From: Allohahella sp002354735
GTDB lineage: Bacteria > Pseudomonadota > Gammaproteobacteria > Pseudomonadales > Oleiphilaceae
NCBI RefSeq assembly: GCF_047946665.1
Contig: NZ_CP172312.1
Span: 1,178,001 to 1,242,000, forward strand
Length of the DNA: 64,000 nt
Reading direction: 5' to 3'
The position numbers and the translations under genes are program-made. Below, piece after piece: positions 27,496 to 36,410 of the stretch. How positions within the stretch are numbered: position 1 is the stretch's first letter; every line of letters starts with the position of its first letter. Below the pieces are notes generated by a model. That model worked only from the letters and a program-made list of their open reading frames with translations, was not told the DNA's origin and searched no databases.

Positions 27496-27547
27496 GTATT
27501 CGAATAATGAGTTTCGGCCAGGGCTGCCATGGGCGGGAGCAGTAACT

Positions 27548-27982
27548 TTAGTGTGTATCGAAGAGCTGAGGAGACTCCGCAGTGGCGAACGTGTAAACCG
27601 CCAGAGGCTCCGTCTTCTGACCACCCATGCCAGGGGAACCAGCAGGCATGCCGGGTACAGCTATCCCTTGAACAGCAGGCCGCTCCTGTAGCAGCCGTTT
27701 GACACTTTCGATGGGGACGTGACCCTCAATAGCATAAGCGCCAATAACTGTGGTGTGACATGCAGCCAGATTATTGGGTACCTCGTACTGTCCCTTGATC
27801 TTCGGCAGCGCCTCAGTAGGCACTACCTTGACGTCAAATCCGTGTTGGCTTAAATAGCTGGCGTACTCTTCACAGCAGTGACAATCAGGATTCTTGTACA
27901 AGACGGCCGCAATGCCATCAGCCAACGCCGATAGCGGCGAACCGAGTAGTGCCAGTAACACGATCTGTCTTACAATTTTCAT
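27548..27982 (-). CDS. DUF411 exported metal-binding protein
   Basis: 144 residues. A signal sequence (IVRQIVLLALLGSPLSALA) precedes a DUF411 domain. The CxCC motif lies in LYKNPDCHCCEEYASYLSQ, followed by AACHTTVIGAYAIEGHVP and a Met/Gly/Pro loop (GIAVPGMPAGSPGMG). DUF411 proteins have a thioredoxin-like look and are repeatedly found in copper and other metal clusters; a transfer or reductant role is suspected but not shown. The ATG has AGGTGG just upstream; an alternative GTG start lies two codons earlier. Confidence 0.85.
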   Translation of the reverse strand: MKIVRQIVLLALLGSPLSALADGIAAVLYKNPDCHCCEEYASYLSQHGFDVKVVPTEALPKIKGQYEVPNNLAACHTTVIGAYAIEGHVPIESVKRLLQERPAVQGIAVPGMPAGSPGMGGQKTEPLAVYTFATAESPQLFDTH

Positions 27983-28151
27983 AACCACCTACTTTGTCGT
28001 GAATAGCATGGACTCTACTCGTCCAAGGGCTACCCGCTAATCAATTTGTACCGGAGGTGCGCGCACCTCCAGTCTTTCAAAGCCCGCTACCACCTAAACT
28101 GAACTACCCTCGCAGCAGGGGCCAACGGCTTCTATCCAGTGACGATGACTA

Positions 28152-28424
28152 CTATTCTTCGCCCATTCCGCCCATCATCTTCTCGTGCATTTCCATGCAG
28201 TCTTTTTTGCTCATCATCATTCCCCCGTGGTCCATCTTGCCTGCAGAACCTTTCGCCTCTGCTTTATTACCAGCGGCCGGTGCAGGCAGGTTCTCGATGT
28301 AGTCCCAATCGCGATCTGATACTGCGTCATTCTGCCGATCGGCGCGTGAGTCTGCGGCTGCATGGCCAGCAAAGGCTGTAGCGATAGTCAGTACTGCGAT
28401 CTTGAATGTCTGTGAAATTTTCAT
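28152..28424 (-). CDS. Small Met-rich exported protein
   Basis: 90 residues. An N-terminal signal (ISQTFKIAVLTIATAFAGHAAA) precedes a short acidic middle. The C-terminus is rich in Met, His and acidic residues (KMDHGGMMMSKKDCMEMHEK then MMGGMGEE). Such tails are typical of periplasmic copper- or silver-binding peptides. The ATG has AAGGA eight bases upstream; the TTG five codons earlier is inside the spacing and less likely. The homology family is not known to me; the metal role is inferred from composition and neighbours. Confidence 0.7.
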   Translation of the reverse strand: MKISQTFKIAVLTIATAFAGHAAADSRADRQNDAVSDRDWDYIENLPAPAAGNKAEAKGSAGKMDHGGMMMSKKDCMEMHEKMMGGMGEE

Positions 28425-28655
28425 AGTGTTATCCTTCAATTTGTTTCGTCTCGCTGTCGGTACCAGCGGCGTCGAAACTGGTGGCCTACTAAAACATCAG
28501 GTATGACTTTGGTGCTGCGTGTTTCAGTAAGCGTTGCTTGGTTGTACAAAGCAGCCCTAAAAGCCAAGCGCGTGCGAAACTGCAGCGTCATTTGCCAGAA
28601 GTGCTGAAAGTACCTTGGTTACAACAAACTGTTACAGACGGATTTCGAGTGGGGA

Positions 28656-29030
28656 TTACTGTTTTGGGGGATGATCGATTGGATAATGAGCAGCAACTGC
28701 TGTCAAAGGGAGGTTTCCAGAAATGACAGCTGAGGAGGGAGTGAGAGCGGGCAAGATAGATGCAGTGACTGCAGGGCAACCACCACAGGCGGACAGACAG
28801 TTTTGCATGTTCATGTCGCCATCAGCGAGTGAACAGTCGTCGTCCATCGCCATACCAGAGGCAGAGGTCATGTCATTCATTTTGCTGTTAGCACTGACAT
28901 CTACGATCTGCTCCTGGAGCTGAACGTCTTCCAGAGGCATGACCTGGCTTGCCTGCACGCTGAATCCTGTGAGGATCAGTGCAGCAAACACGAGCGCTTG
29001 CATGATGGAAGTTGCCAGTCGTTTCAACAT
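28656..29030 (-). CDS. Small exported Cys/Met-containing protein, DUF2946-like
   Basis: 124 residues. A signal sequence ends near VQASQ at about residue 29. The mature part has a Met/Asp-rich stretch (SGMAMDDDCSLADGDMNMQ) and a compact Cys group (NCLSACGGCPA), and ends in HYPIDHPPKQ. A Cys cluster plus a Pro-rich end is seen in DUF2946/CopL-like proteins of copper loci, so that family is my best guess, held weakly. AAGG lies three bases before the ATG and six before a following TTG, either of which could start. Confidence 0.6.
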   Translation of the reverse strand: MLKRLATSIMQALVFAALILTGFSVQASQVMPLEDVQLQEQIVDVSANSKMNDMTSASGMAMDDDCSLADGDMNMQNCLSACGGCPAVTASILPALTPSSAVISGNLPLTAVAAHYPIDHPPKQ

Positions 29031-29405
29031 AAACCTTCTGTCTGGTTTGCTTGAGTTGATTCGGTCAAGAATTCAGTACCGATCTCATGGCCCTAGCCTA
29101 CCTGTGTCATGCAGATGCAAGCAAGCGGCAGTTGGCCAAAACTATTTAACTTTTTGCAACCTTGTGTCGCGGCCCTTGGTTCCTGGTAACTTCGATGAAG
29201 ATCAGGCGATCCTGTAATTTTATAATCTTTTAGGGACCGATCTTGCGGCGCCTCGATACTACCCCCCCATCTCCTGATCGGCGCTCTCTTTGATATCAGA
29301 CTTTAACCGTGAAGAGCTCGGTTGGCCTTCTGAAAATTTCTCAACTGCATTTTCAAGAAGTGTGAACCGCATGATCGCGGCCTAGTGATCATTGAGCCCC
29401 GACCT

Positions 29406-29564
29406 TTATCCACGGCGAATACGGGCCAGGGCTTCAGGAAGAATTTCGACACTCGCGAACGCAATAACAATGCCCGCCGCAGCATTCAGTGCGCGACTGA
29501 GGCGTCGCTTCGGCGTGTGGAAAAATTCAGCGAGCAGTCCGCCCAATGCTGCCGGATCCAGCGA
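29406..29564 (-). pseudogene. Remnant of a ZIP-family metal transporter
   Basis: Of the roughly 530 bases between the flanking small genes, only this part carries coding signal. The open stretch reads AALGGLLAEFFHTPKRRLSR then ALNAAAGIVIAFASVEILPE then ALARIRRG and stops. It resembles the early membrane region of ZIP-type divalent metal permeases (GGL.AE ... L..AAG..IA...VE..PEAL). There is no start codon context; it lies directly downstream of, and in frame with, the stop of the next small gene, and the remaining four-fifths of a ZIP protein are absent. The rest of 29031-29405 shows nothing I can name. Confidence 0.55.
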
Positions 29565-29735
29565 TCAGGGATCAGTTAATGCTGGTGAACCCATCGCCTG
29601 GGGACAGGTGCCGTCCATCATCATGCCGCCCATCATGCTGCCATGCATGAACCACATCGCGATGAAACCAAGTACGCAGAGAAATCCAATAATTGCAAAA
29701 ATGAGCACGGTTATCTTTATGGCCGGGTTGTTCAT
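29565..29735 (-). CDS. Small single-helix Met-rich membrane protein
   Basis: 56 residues. One hydrophobic helix (AIKITVLIFAIIGFLCVLGF) is followed by a Met/His/Gly cluster (MWFMHGSMMGGMMMDGTCPQ) that would face one side of the membrane and could bind soft metals. A strong AAGGAGA seven bases before the ATG supports translation and fixes the start eight codons inside the longer open frame. No family recognised; it belongs by position and composition to the copper-type island. Confidence 0.65.
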   Translation of the reverse strand: MNNPAIKITVLIFAIIGFLCVLGFIAMWFMHGSMMGGMMMDGTCPQAMGSPALTDP

Positions 29736-29810
29736 ATTCAAATCTCCTTGAGGGCCCAATGGGCGGAAAATATGTTCATTGATAAGGCTCGCAACAGATC
29801 AAAGGCTTTG

Positions 29811-30287
29811 CTATTCCGAAGGGGCATAGCTTCGCATTGACGGCATTCCGAAGTACATCAGCCGGCTTGCGTAGAGGCTGAGCACCGGAACCACCACCCA
29901 TTGGGCCAGCGGAAGTATACCAGTGCCCAAAAGAGGGAGGGTTGGCATCTGATCGTTGTATTGCCACCGTCCTAATATATCGGTTGCCATGTACTCGAAC
30001 AGGATCGTGATGAGCAGCCCTGCCAGCAGGTAGAAAAATAGCGGTTTTGAGGGTGGCGCACTGACCCAATGGATGGAGCGTACACTCAACGCTGCTGCGA
30101 GATAGGCAGTTACCGCAATATTGGCATCACCAAAGGTCGCCTTGGTACAGACCCAGATTGCAGCCGCGTGATCAGCCGAGGCCATGCCCTTGTAAAATGG
30201 CGCCTGCCACATTTCCCAGGCCAGGTGCAGGAAGAGACTCGTTATCCAGATCAACGCGAGAGGTGATATCCAGAGTGGGCGATTCAT
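29811..30287 (-). CDS. Four-helix integral membrane protein of unknown function
   Basis: 158 residues with about four transmembrane segments (PLALIWITSLFLHLAWEMWQ, NIAVTAYLAAALSVRSI, LFFYLLAGLLITILFEYMA, LGTGILPLAQWVVVPVLSLY). Charged or aromatic signatures lie at their ends (HLAWEMWQAPFYKG, EYMATDILGRWQYNDQMP). I have the impression of similar proteins in mobile metal-resistance regions but cannot name a family or activity. GGAGCC precedes the ATG. It is 75 bases upstream of the small Met-rich membrane gene on the same strand. Confidence 0.65.
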   Translation of the reverse strand: MNRPLWISPLALIWITSLFLHLAWEMWQAPFYKGMASADHAAAIWVCTKATFGDANIAVTAYLAAALSVRSIHWVSAPPSKPLFFYLLAGLLITILFEYMATDILGRWQYNDQMPTLPLLGTGILPLAQWVVVPVLSLYASRLMYFGMPSMRSYAPSE

Positions 30288-30430
30288 CAGGGCTCCTAGG
30301 TCGTCCTATTCAAAGTGCGTCGTTCCTTGTGGCCCCATCGGCAATGTGGTCGTCAAGAAGGGTGTGGATGGCAGCACAAGACTATATGGTTTTAAATGAT
30401 AGCCAGATCATATTCAAGTGGAGCCGTATC

Positions 30431-30592
30431 ATGAGCAAGACCGGTGGAGATTCCTGTGGCTGCGATGCAATGCCTGCAGTAGATACGAATGCGCAAGATC
30501 AATTCCGGCGCGTTAGGAAAATGGGTCAACACTTATGCCGTGCCAGATACGGACTAGTCATCGGAAGAGCGAATAATTCGTCTGGCTCGTGA
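30431..30592 (+). pseudogene. Possible N-terminal remnant of a CDF-type cation transporter
   Basis: The 386 bases between the membrane protein and the next gene contain one short open frame with GTGGAG ten bases before its ATG. The first 27 residues, MSKTGGDSCGCD then AMPAVDTNAQDQFRR, look like the Cys-rich start of a cation diffusion facilitator, just before the first membrane helix. After that the reading becomes unlike any transporter (KMGQHLCRARYG) and stops. No downstream helices are found, so at most this is a broken 5' end. It could also be chance. Confidence 0.35.
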
Positions 30593-30673
30593 CGGTTCTG
30601 AGCAAAGCGGCTACAGCCTGAGGCCAAACTTACCTCGAACTATTCCAGATCGGCTGGCTTACACTCTGTGCCA

Positions 30674-31387
30674 CTAAGCGTTGATGCTGACCGCAAAGCG
30701 CTGGCGCAGTGCCTGCTCACCGGCTAACTCTGTATGGAGGCCAGTATCACTGGTGCTTGCCTGAGGTACTGGCTGAGCATTGGCGTCCTGACTCTGCAGT
30801 CGACGCAGCTGATCCAGTCGAGTCGTGATATCCGGCAGTGAGTTGTGCGAACTTTGCTCGCTCAACAGGCTGCTGAACACCGGGTTCTCCGAGCCATACG
30901 CACTTTGCAGGCGCAGGTTGTTGCGCAGGTATTCGAAGGTGGGGGTGTGGGTACTCAATTTCACGAAGACCTGCTTCAGCTCTGACGACTGATTGAATTC
31001 GTCGGCGATTCGGGTTTTGAGTGCATCTGGCAGCGGGCCAACCAATGCGAACTTGCCATCCTCATGGCGCTCGAGTGCCATCGGCGTGTTGCCGGGGATA
31101 CCATGCTCCGACAATTTTTGCCGCAGCAGATTCTGAATCGCAAAAGTCTCCGGCGCGATATCGGCGCCGGCTTGCTGCAGCGTAACCCGCAAATAGCGGC
31201 CTGGCACGGCGCTACGGCTGCTGTCGTCACTCCGCTGCAGCCCATCGATAGCCGCTGAACCGACTGACGGCTTTCCGGCGTTGCCCGTGGCTGAAGCGCT
31301 GTTGGCAGCTGCTGAAGCGCCAGCAGGGCTTTTCTTGTCCTGATAAGCGCGGTAGCCTTCGCCTAGTAATGTCTGTATCAGTCCCAT
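30674..31387 (-). CDS. Hypothetical cytoplasmic protein
   Basis: 237 residues, not recognised. The N-terminal part (MGLIQTLLGEGYRAYQDKK) may form a short amphipathic helix and is followed by an Ala/Ser-rich linker. The middle (RYLRVTLQQAGADIAPETFA, QKLSEHGIPGNTPMALER) looks like a small alpha/beta domain. The end is helical and Gln-rich. No signal peptide or membrane segment was seen. I used the ATG before GLIQTLL; the open frame continues 41 codons upstream with no convincing ribosome site. It is divergent from sbcB, with 168 bases between starts. Confidence 0.6.
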   Translation of the reverse strand: MGLIQTLLGEGYRAYQDKKSPAGASAAANSASATGNAGKPSVGSAAIDGLQRSDDSSRSAVPGRYLRVTLQQAGADIAPETFAIQNLLRQKLSEHGIPGNTPMALERHEDGKFALVGPLPDALKTRIADEFNQSSELKQVFVKLSTHTPTFEYLRNNLRLQSAYGSENPVFSSLLSEQSSHNSLPDITTRLDQLRRLQSQDANAQPVPQASTSDTGLHTELAGEQALRQRFAVSINA

Positions 31388-31555
31388 ACATGCTGTCTCT
31401 AATCTGCTTGCTCTGTCAGGTCTGTCGATGCGTTTTGCATCGTGGCAAAAGCCTGCCAGTTTTAGCTCATATCGAGCTCCTGAACTGAAGGTAAGCAGAT
31501 TGCATGCCACTATTATTTCATCGCGTCTCGCGCGTTATCAAGACAAGGCCTCATC

Positions 31556-33061
31556 TTGACCCAACAGCACACCTTCCTATGGCACGACTACGAAACCTTC
31601 GGCGCCGATCCGACCCGGGACAGGCCGTGTCAATTTGCTGCGCTGCGAACTGACGCGCAGCTCGAACCTATCGGCGAGCCGGTAACCTGGTTCGCTCAGC
31701 CGGCGGACGATTATCTGCCGGCACCGGAAGCCTGCCTGATCACTGGTATTACCCCGCAGCGGGCACTCGCCGAGGGTGAGCCAGAAGCATTATTCATGCA
31801 GCGGGTACTGCAGCTCATGTCGGAGCCTGGCACTTGCGTCGTTGGCTACAACAGTCTGTCTTTCGACGATGAAGTAACCCGCTTTTCAGCCTGGCGCAAT
31901 CTTTTCGACCCCTACGCGCGCGAATGGCAGAACGGCAACAGCCGTTTTGATCTGATCAACGTTGTCAGAATGGCCAAGGCGTTGCGCCCAGAGGGTATCA
32001 ACTGGCCGGAGAACGAGCAGGGGCGTTCAAGTTTCCGCCTCGAGCACCTCACTGCCGCCAATGGCATCGAACACAGTGCTGCCCACGACGCCATGGCTGA
32101 TGTGAATGCCACTCTGGCCTTGGCCCGTCTGCTCAGGTCAGCGCAGCCGAAGCTGTTCGACTGGGCACTCAAACTGCGTGACAAGCGTTTCGTTCAGGCC
32201 CAGCTCACGCCGTGCTTCACCACCGCCTTTCTGCACTTTGGCGCAGAGTATGGTGCTGAGCGAAACTGTACGGCCCTGCTGGTACCGCTCGCGATTCATC
32301 CACAGCAGAAAGGCTGCATTGTCTGCTTCGATCTGAATGCCGAGCCGGACACCTTGCTTGCAGAAAGCAGCGATCGTCTGCTGGAGTTGATGTACCTGCC
32401 GGAAGCCCAGCTTGGTGCGAATGGAAAGCGGCCGGGCCTGGTTCAGCTAAAGTGCAACCGGGTCCCCATGCTGGCCCCAGTCGCCATTCTTAAGACCCTA
32501 CCGGTCGCGCGAGTGGCGGAACTGCTCCCTCAGCTCGATGCGATGCGTCGGCGAATGAAGGTTTTGCAGGCCAACAGGGCTCTGGTGGAGCAAAAGGTTG
32601 CCGAAATCTACCGGAAAGAACGGGGACAGGCGCTGTGTTCGGAGGCAGAGAGCAGTCTCTATAACGGTGGATTTCTCAGCTCGGATGATCGCCAGAAACT
32701 CGACGGGTTCCGTGATGGGCTGTTCGCGCTAGCCAGCGGTGGGGAGCCCGTTACAGCAGCAAGCACCGACCTGAATCGCCTGAAATTTTCCGACGAGCGC
32801 CTGGCTGATCTCTGCCTGCGCTTCAAGGCGCGTAATTTTTCTGAAATGCTGACTGAGGCGGAACATGCGCGCTGGTCGAACTACAGGCTGCAGCGGCTGC
32901 AACACGGTGCCGATAACCGCACGCTGACGCTTGAGACCTATTTCCAAGCTCTTGAAGCGCTCGCGGTCCAGCATAAGATGGATGCCGGCAAAATCGAGAT
33001 ACTGGAAGAGTTGAAAATATACGGCGAGGCGCTGGTCGACGAGATAGAGCCGGAGTACTGA
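31556..33061 (+). CDS. sbcB: Exodeoxyribonuclease I
   Basis: DEDDh 3'-5' exonuclease acting on single-stranded DNA in recombination and mismatch repair. Exo I motif (LWHDYETFGADPTRDRPCQF, with catalytic Asp11 and Glu13), Exo II (VVGYNSLSFDDEVTRF) and Exo III (EHSAAHDAMADVNATLALA) are complete. The C-terminal SH3-like and helical regions follow, for 501 residues in all, the usual size. The start is TTG with AAGG seven bases upstream. A hairpin terminator covers the stop codon. Confidence 0.95.
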   Translation: MTQQHTFLWHDYETFGADPTRDRPCQFAALRTDAQLEPIGEPVTWFAQPADDYLPAPEACLITGITPQRALAEGEPEALFMQRVLQLMSEPGTCVVGYNSLSFDDEVTRFSAWRNLFDPYAREWQNGNSRFDLINVVRMAKALRPEGINWPENEQGRSSFRLEHLTAANGIEHSAAHDAMADVNATLALARLLRSAQPKLFDWALKLRDKRFVQAQLTPCFTTAFLHFGAEYGAERNCTALLVPLAIHPQQKGCIVCFDLNAEPDTLLAESSDRLLELMYLPEAQLGANGKRPGLVQLKCNRVPMLAPVAILKTLPVARVAELLPQLDAMRRRMKVLQANRALVEQKVAEIYRKERGQALCSEAESSLYNGGFLSSDDRQKLDGFRDGLFALASGGEPVTAASTDLNRLKFSDERLADLCLRFKARNFSEMLTEAEHARWSNYRLQRLQHGADNRTLTLETYFQALEALAVQHKMDAGKIEILEELKIYGEALVDEIEPEY

Positions 33062-33076
33062 GTCTCCGGCTCTTTT
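33047..33076. terminator. Intrinsic terminator over the sbcB stop codon
   Basis: Inverted repeat GAGCCGGAG / CTCCGGCTC (nine pairs, loop of eight) followed by TTTT on the + strand. The left arm is coding sequence of sbcB and the stop codon TGA lies in the loop. It would end sbcB transcription and, without a good T-run on the minus strand, only partly that of the convergent protease gene. Confidence 0.7.
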
Positions 33077-33083
33077 GATGGCC

Positions 33084-36000
33084 TTACTCGACCGGTACGA
33101 ACAGCCCGTTCTGTTTCACGAAAAGCTCTTTCGAAGGCAGCTGTTTCATATCTGCAGGCGGCCAGGGCAGTGCGGCCGTATCTGAATCGATTGCGGCAGC
33201 CTCTGTGGCGCTGGCTGCTTCTGGCTCAGCGTAGAACAACAGACCCTCCGGTGCCTCAATAAACTGCTTCTGATAGTAGGCCAACACCTCGCTCTTGCTG
33301 AGCGCACTGACCGCTTTGGCAATCTGCTTGGTCGTATCGAAATTTTCGTTGCCGATATCGATCTCGGTCCAGTAGCGGTCCGAGCGCTGCTCGAGCGTCT
33401 TGTCTTTCTCCAGCAAGCGGGTGATCAGGGCTGCCTTGTGCTGTTCGAAATCAGCGTCAGTCATGGACTCGACACTGGTTGCGAACTCATTCAGGAAGTC
33501 AGTGGTTTCAGCATGAATTTCTGCCGGGCGGTTGCTGGGGGACTGCACGATGAAGGCGAGCCCCGGCACTTCCAGCAAGGTGAAGGGTGTAGCGAAGACC
33601 ACGTAACCCATCTGCTTTTGCGTCCGCACTCTATTGTAGTAGGGTGTACTCATCATTTGAGCCAGCAGACCGAACTGTGCACGATGCTGATAGCTGCGCG
33701 ACGGCCCTTGCACGTAATAGAGGTAAGCCCAGTCCGGATGCTGGGTCTGCTCACGGGCGTGGTACCTTGCATCGGTGATATCCACGATCCTGCTCTTCTC
33801 AACCGTCACCGGCTCCGCCTGTTTCAGCAGTATGTCCTGCACGACTTCCGAGGCAGCCATGGCCTGCTCCCGGGTTACGTTGCCATGGGCCAGAATCGTT
33901 GCGTGCAGCTTGCGCAGGAACTTGTCGGCAAAGGGGCGCATGTCATCTGCAGAAACAGACTCCAGTGCAGCAGCCTGCTCCTTCTCATCCCAGGCCGGAA
34001 CGAGCAGGGTGCGTCGTGAACGCGTGGCGATGCGCTCGAATGGCTTGCTCTGTTCGGCATTGCGCAGGCTTCGAAGGATTTCCTTCTTGATCTGCTTGAA
34101 CCGGACCGGGTCGATCTTCAGGCCGGCCAGTGTATTCAGTACCTTTTCCACCAGCACATACTGCTTATCGCTATAGCCGTCGATGCGAAGCGTCAGGCCG
34201 CGCACATGCTTGTAGAGCTTGAAGTCCAGGCCGGCGACATAGGCTTCATAGGTGTACTCATTGAGCTTGTCTTCGGTCAGGCTCACCAGCATCTCGGTCA
34301 TGACCAGGTCCCGCACAGACGCATTCGCCAACGGTGACTGGAGCGAGACGTAAAGACTGGCTTTTGGCGAGCCAAAGCTTGTGTCCTTGGCATACCAGGT
34401 ATCCATGCCCGGGCGCTGGATCAGCCGCTCTGGCTTTTCGGAATCGGCCTCTGCAAGCAGGTCCAGGCGATCCGGGATGAAGCTATTATGGTCGGGCAGT
34501 GCCAGCAACTCGCTGATCGCGCTGCGCTCATCGGACTGCGCGACCTTGCCGCCTTCGCTGCCGTACTGGGAAAGGTCAGCCTTACTGAGGCGCTGCAGGG
34601 AGTAGGGTACCTGATACCACTGTTCTACCTTGTCGAGCCCCTTCTGGTCCGGCGCTGTCAGCAAGGCGAGCATGTTCTCCGGCACGATTTGGTCGGCATA
34701 CGACTGGATGAGTTCAGCATCGAATTTATCCAGGGTGTAAGGCGCAGAAAGGACGATGGCGGGATCAAAGTCGTGTAAGCGACCGGCGAGCGAACTGACG
34801 ATATGAATCGGTGCCGATTTCTCCTGGAACTTGAACGCCAGTTCCATCATTCGCTGCTGTTCTTCGAAGCGCCAGGCTTCGATGCCTTTCTCACGGATGA
34901 GATCGACGTAGTCGAAAACACCTGCAATCACGGCATCATGCTGATCGACACCCTGTTTCGTAAGATTGACCGATATGCTCAACAGGGCGCGCTGGTCTGT
35001 GTTGATGAAGATCCCGGCGGACAGGCCTTCAGCCAGCTGACGCGCCTTGAGTGCCGATAGCAGGCTGCCTTCGCCCTCATGGCCAATGAGATATGTAAGG
35101 TAGTACAGCGGCTTGGTCTGATAGTGTGGCAGGGTCGAGGGTACGTCGAACAGCAAGGTGAGTGAACGGCGTTCGCGGAAGGGCTCGATTCTGACCAGGG
35201 CCGGAATTTCGCTTTCAGTCAGAAAGCGCTGCTCAAGCCGACCCACAACAGGGCCTTCGAGAGGCGGCGTGTCGGGCGACAGGCCAGCTTCGTTCGATGC
35301 TGTCAGGTGCTCTAGCGAAGGTTTCGCCGGCACCGGCTCGAATAGCGGTTTCACCATCGCTTCCAGTTCATCGAGTGGCTCAGATCCCAGCACTACGAGA
35401 CGCATCTGATCTGCACGATAATGTTCGGCATAGAATTTCAACAGTTCATCCCGGATGCTGGATCCCTCTCTGTCTTCGAGGGTGGCGAGCGAACCAACGG
35501 CGAACTTGGACATCGGATGGGACTGATTGATTGCTTCCTTCAACACGCCAAAGAAGCGCCGGCCGTCATCCTTCAGCTTTGCGCTGTATTCCGAGTTGAC
35601 CGCATTCTTCTCGCGCTCGACATATTCGGCTGTGAACAGGGGCGCGGTGAATTGCTGCGAAAAGCGATCCAGCGCCGGAGCGAGAAACTGCTTGTCGATG
35701 TCAAAGAAATAATTCGTGTGGTTAAGGCTGGTGCTGGCGTTGTGCGAGCCGCCGTGCTGGTTGATATATTTCTGATAGGCATCGGCATCAGGATATTTTT
35801 CGGTGCCGAGAAAGAGCATATGTTCAAGGAAATGCGCCAGCCCCTGGCGGTCGACAGGATCGTCCTCACTGCCCACATGCACGTCCATGGCTGCTGCGGC
35901 CTTGTCGGTCGTGGGGTCGGAAATAAGCAGGACCTGCAGGCCGTTCGGCAGGTCCAGGCTCCGATACTCTCTCGAGTCGTTCGGGCTCTTCTTGATCATG

Positions 36001-36188
36001 TCAGTCCGCTGCTCGTGAGGTGAATCCGAAGCCGCTCCGTCGCCTGCAGTTGTCGATCCACCAGGCAGCGCCGAACAGGCACTCAGGAGCAGCATGGTGA
36101 AGATGGTTACAGGCAATATAGTTAAACGCGGCGCAAATGTCTTGGCCTTGGCACTACGGGCACGAGCGGATTCTGCAAATATACGCAT
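33084..36188 (-). CDS. ptrA: Pitrilysin-like M16 metalloprotease, lipoprotein
   Basis: 1034-residue insulinase-family zinc protease. The inverted zinc motif HFLEH is at residues 119-123, with the distal Glu in EREKNAVNSEYSAK about 76 residues later, as in protease III. The remaining three M16 domains are present, including the catalytically silent C-terminal ones with the conserved RTQKQMGYVVFATPF. The N-terminus is a lipoprotein signal (ILPVTIFTMLLLSAC, lipid-carrying Cys38) rather than the soluble periplasmic signal of E. coli PtrA. The enzyme is probably membrane-anchored in the periplasm and degrades small peptides and unfolded proteins. Confidence 0.9.
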   Translation of the reverse strand: MRIFAESARARSAKAKTFAPRLTILPVTIFTMLLLSACSALPGGSTTAGDGAASDSPHEQRTDMIKKSPNDSREYRSLDLPNGLQVLLISDPTTDKAAAAMDVHVGSEDDPVDRQGLAHFLEHMLFLGTEKYPDADAYQKYINQHGGSHNASTSLNHTNYFFDIDKQFLAPALDRFSQQFTAPLFTAEYVEREKNAVNSEYSAKLKDDGRRFFGVLKEAINQSHPMSKFAVGSLATLEDREGSSIRDELLKFYAEHYRADQMRLVVLGSEPLDELEAMVKPLFEPVPAKPSLEHLTASNEAGLSPDTPPLEGPVVGRLEQRFLTESEIPALVRIEPFRERRSLTLLFDVPSTLPHYQTKPLYYLTYLIGHEGEGSLLSALKARQLAEGLSAGIFINTDQRALLSISVNLTKQGVDQHDAVIAGVFDYVDLIREKGIEAWRFEEQQRMMELAFKFQEKSAPIHIVSSLAGRLHDFDPAIVLSAPYTLDKFDAELIQSYADQIVPENMLALLTAPDQKGLDKVEQWYQVPYSLQRLSKADLSQYGSEGGKVAQSDERSAISELLALPDHNSFIPDRLDLLAEADSEKPERLIQRPGMDTWYAKDTSFGSPKASLYVSLQSPLANASVRDLVMTEMLVSLTEDKLNEYTYEAYVAGLDFKLYKHVRGLTLRIDGYSDKQYVLVEKVLNTLAGLKIDPVRFKQIKKEILRSLRNAEQSKPFERIATRSRRTLLVPAWDEKEQAAALESVSADDMRPFADKFLRKLHATILAHGNVTREQAMAASEVVQDILLKQAEPVTVEKSRIVDITDARYHAREQTQHPDWAYLYYVQGPSRSYQHRAQFGLLAQMMSTPYYNRVRTQKQMGYVVFATPFTLLEVPGLAFIVQSPSNRPAEIHAETTDFLNEFATSVESMTDADFEQHKAALITRLLEKDKTLEQRSDRYWTEIDIGNENFDTTKQIAKAVSALSKSEVLAYYQKQFIEAPEGLLFYAEPEAASATEAAAIDSDTAALPWPPADMKQLPSKELFVKQNGLFVPVE

Positions 36189-36410
36189 GATTGGAAGCAG
36201 CTACCTTGTTGTTTGAGAGGGTGCGATGGGCGCGCCGCCGAAATTACCGGCATGGCTGCGCCCGAGTATATCAGCGGCAAAACTAATTATGTTTTAATAC
36301 ATCTTAATCAAGATGAGTGGGCGCGGCATCCTCAGATCTCTGCCATACTTCCAGCTCCGCTTTTTTTGCCTGAACTGCACAGTGCTACCTCATAAGAAGG
36401 AAAAATTATC

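Noticed and set aside
28538..28726. 62-codon plus-strand frame between two small exported protein genes
   Set aside because: No ribosome site, partly antisense to the neighbouring gene, and no recognisable feature.
30158..30592. 144-codon plus-strand frame
   Set aside because: Its first half is antisense to the membrane protein gene; only the last 53 codons might be a CDF remnant, reported separately.
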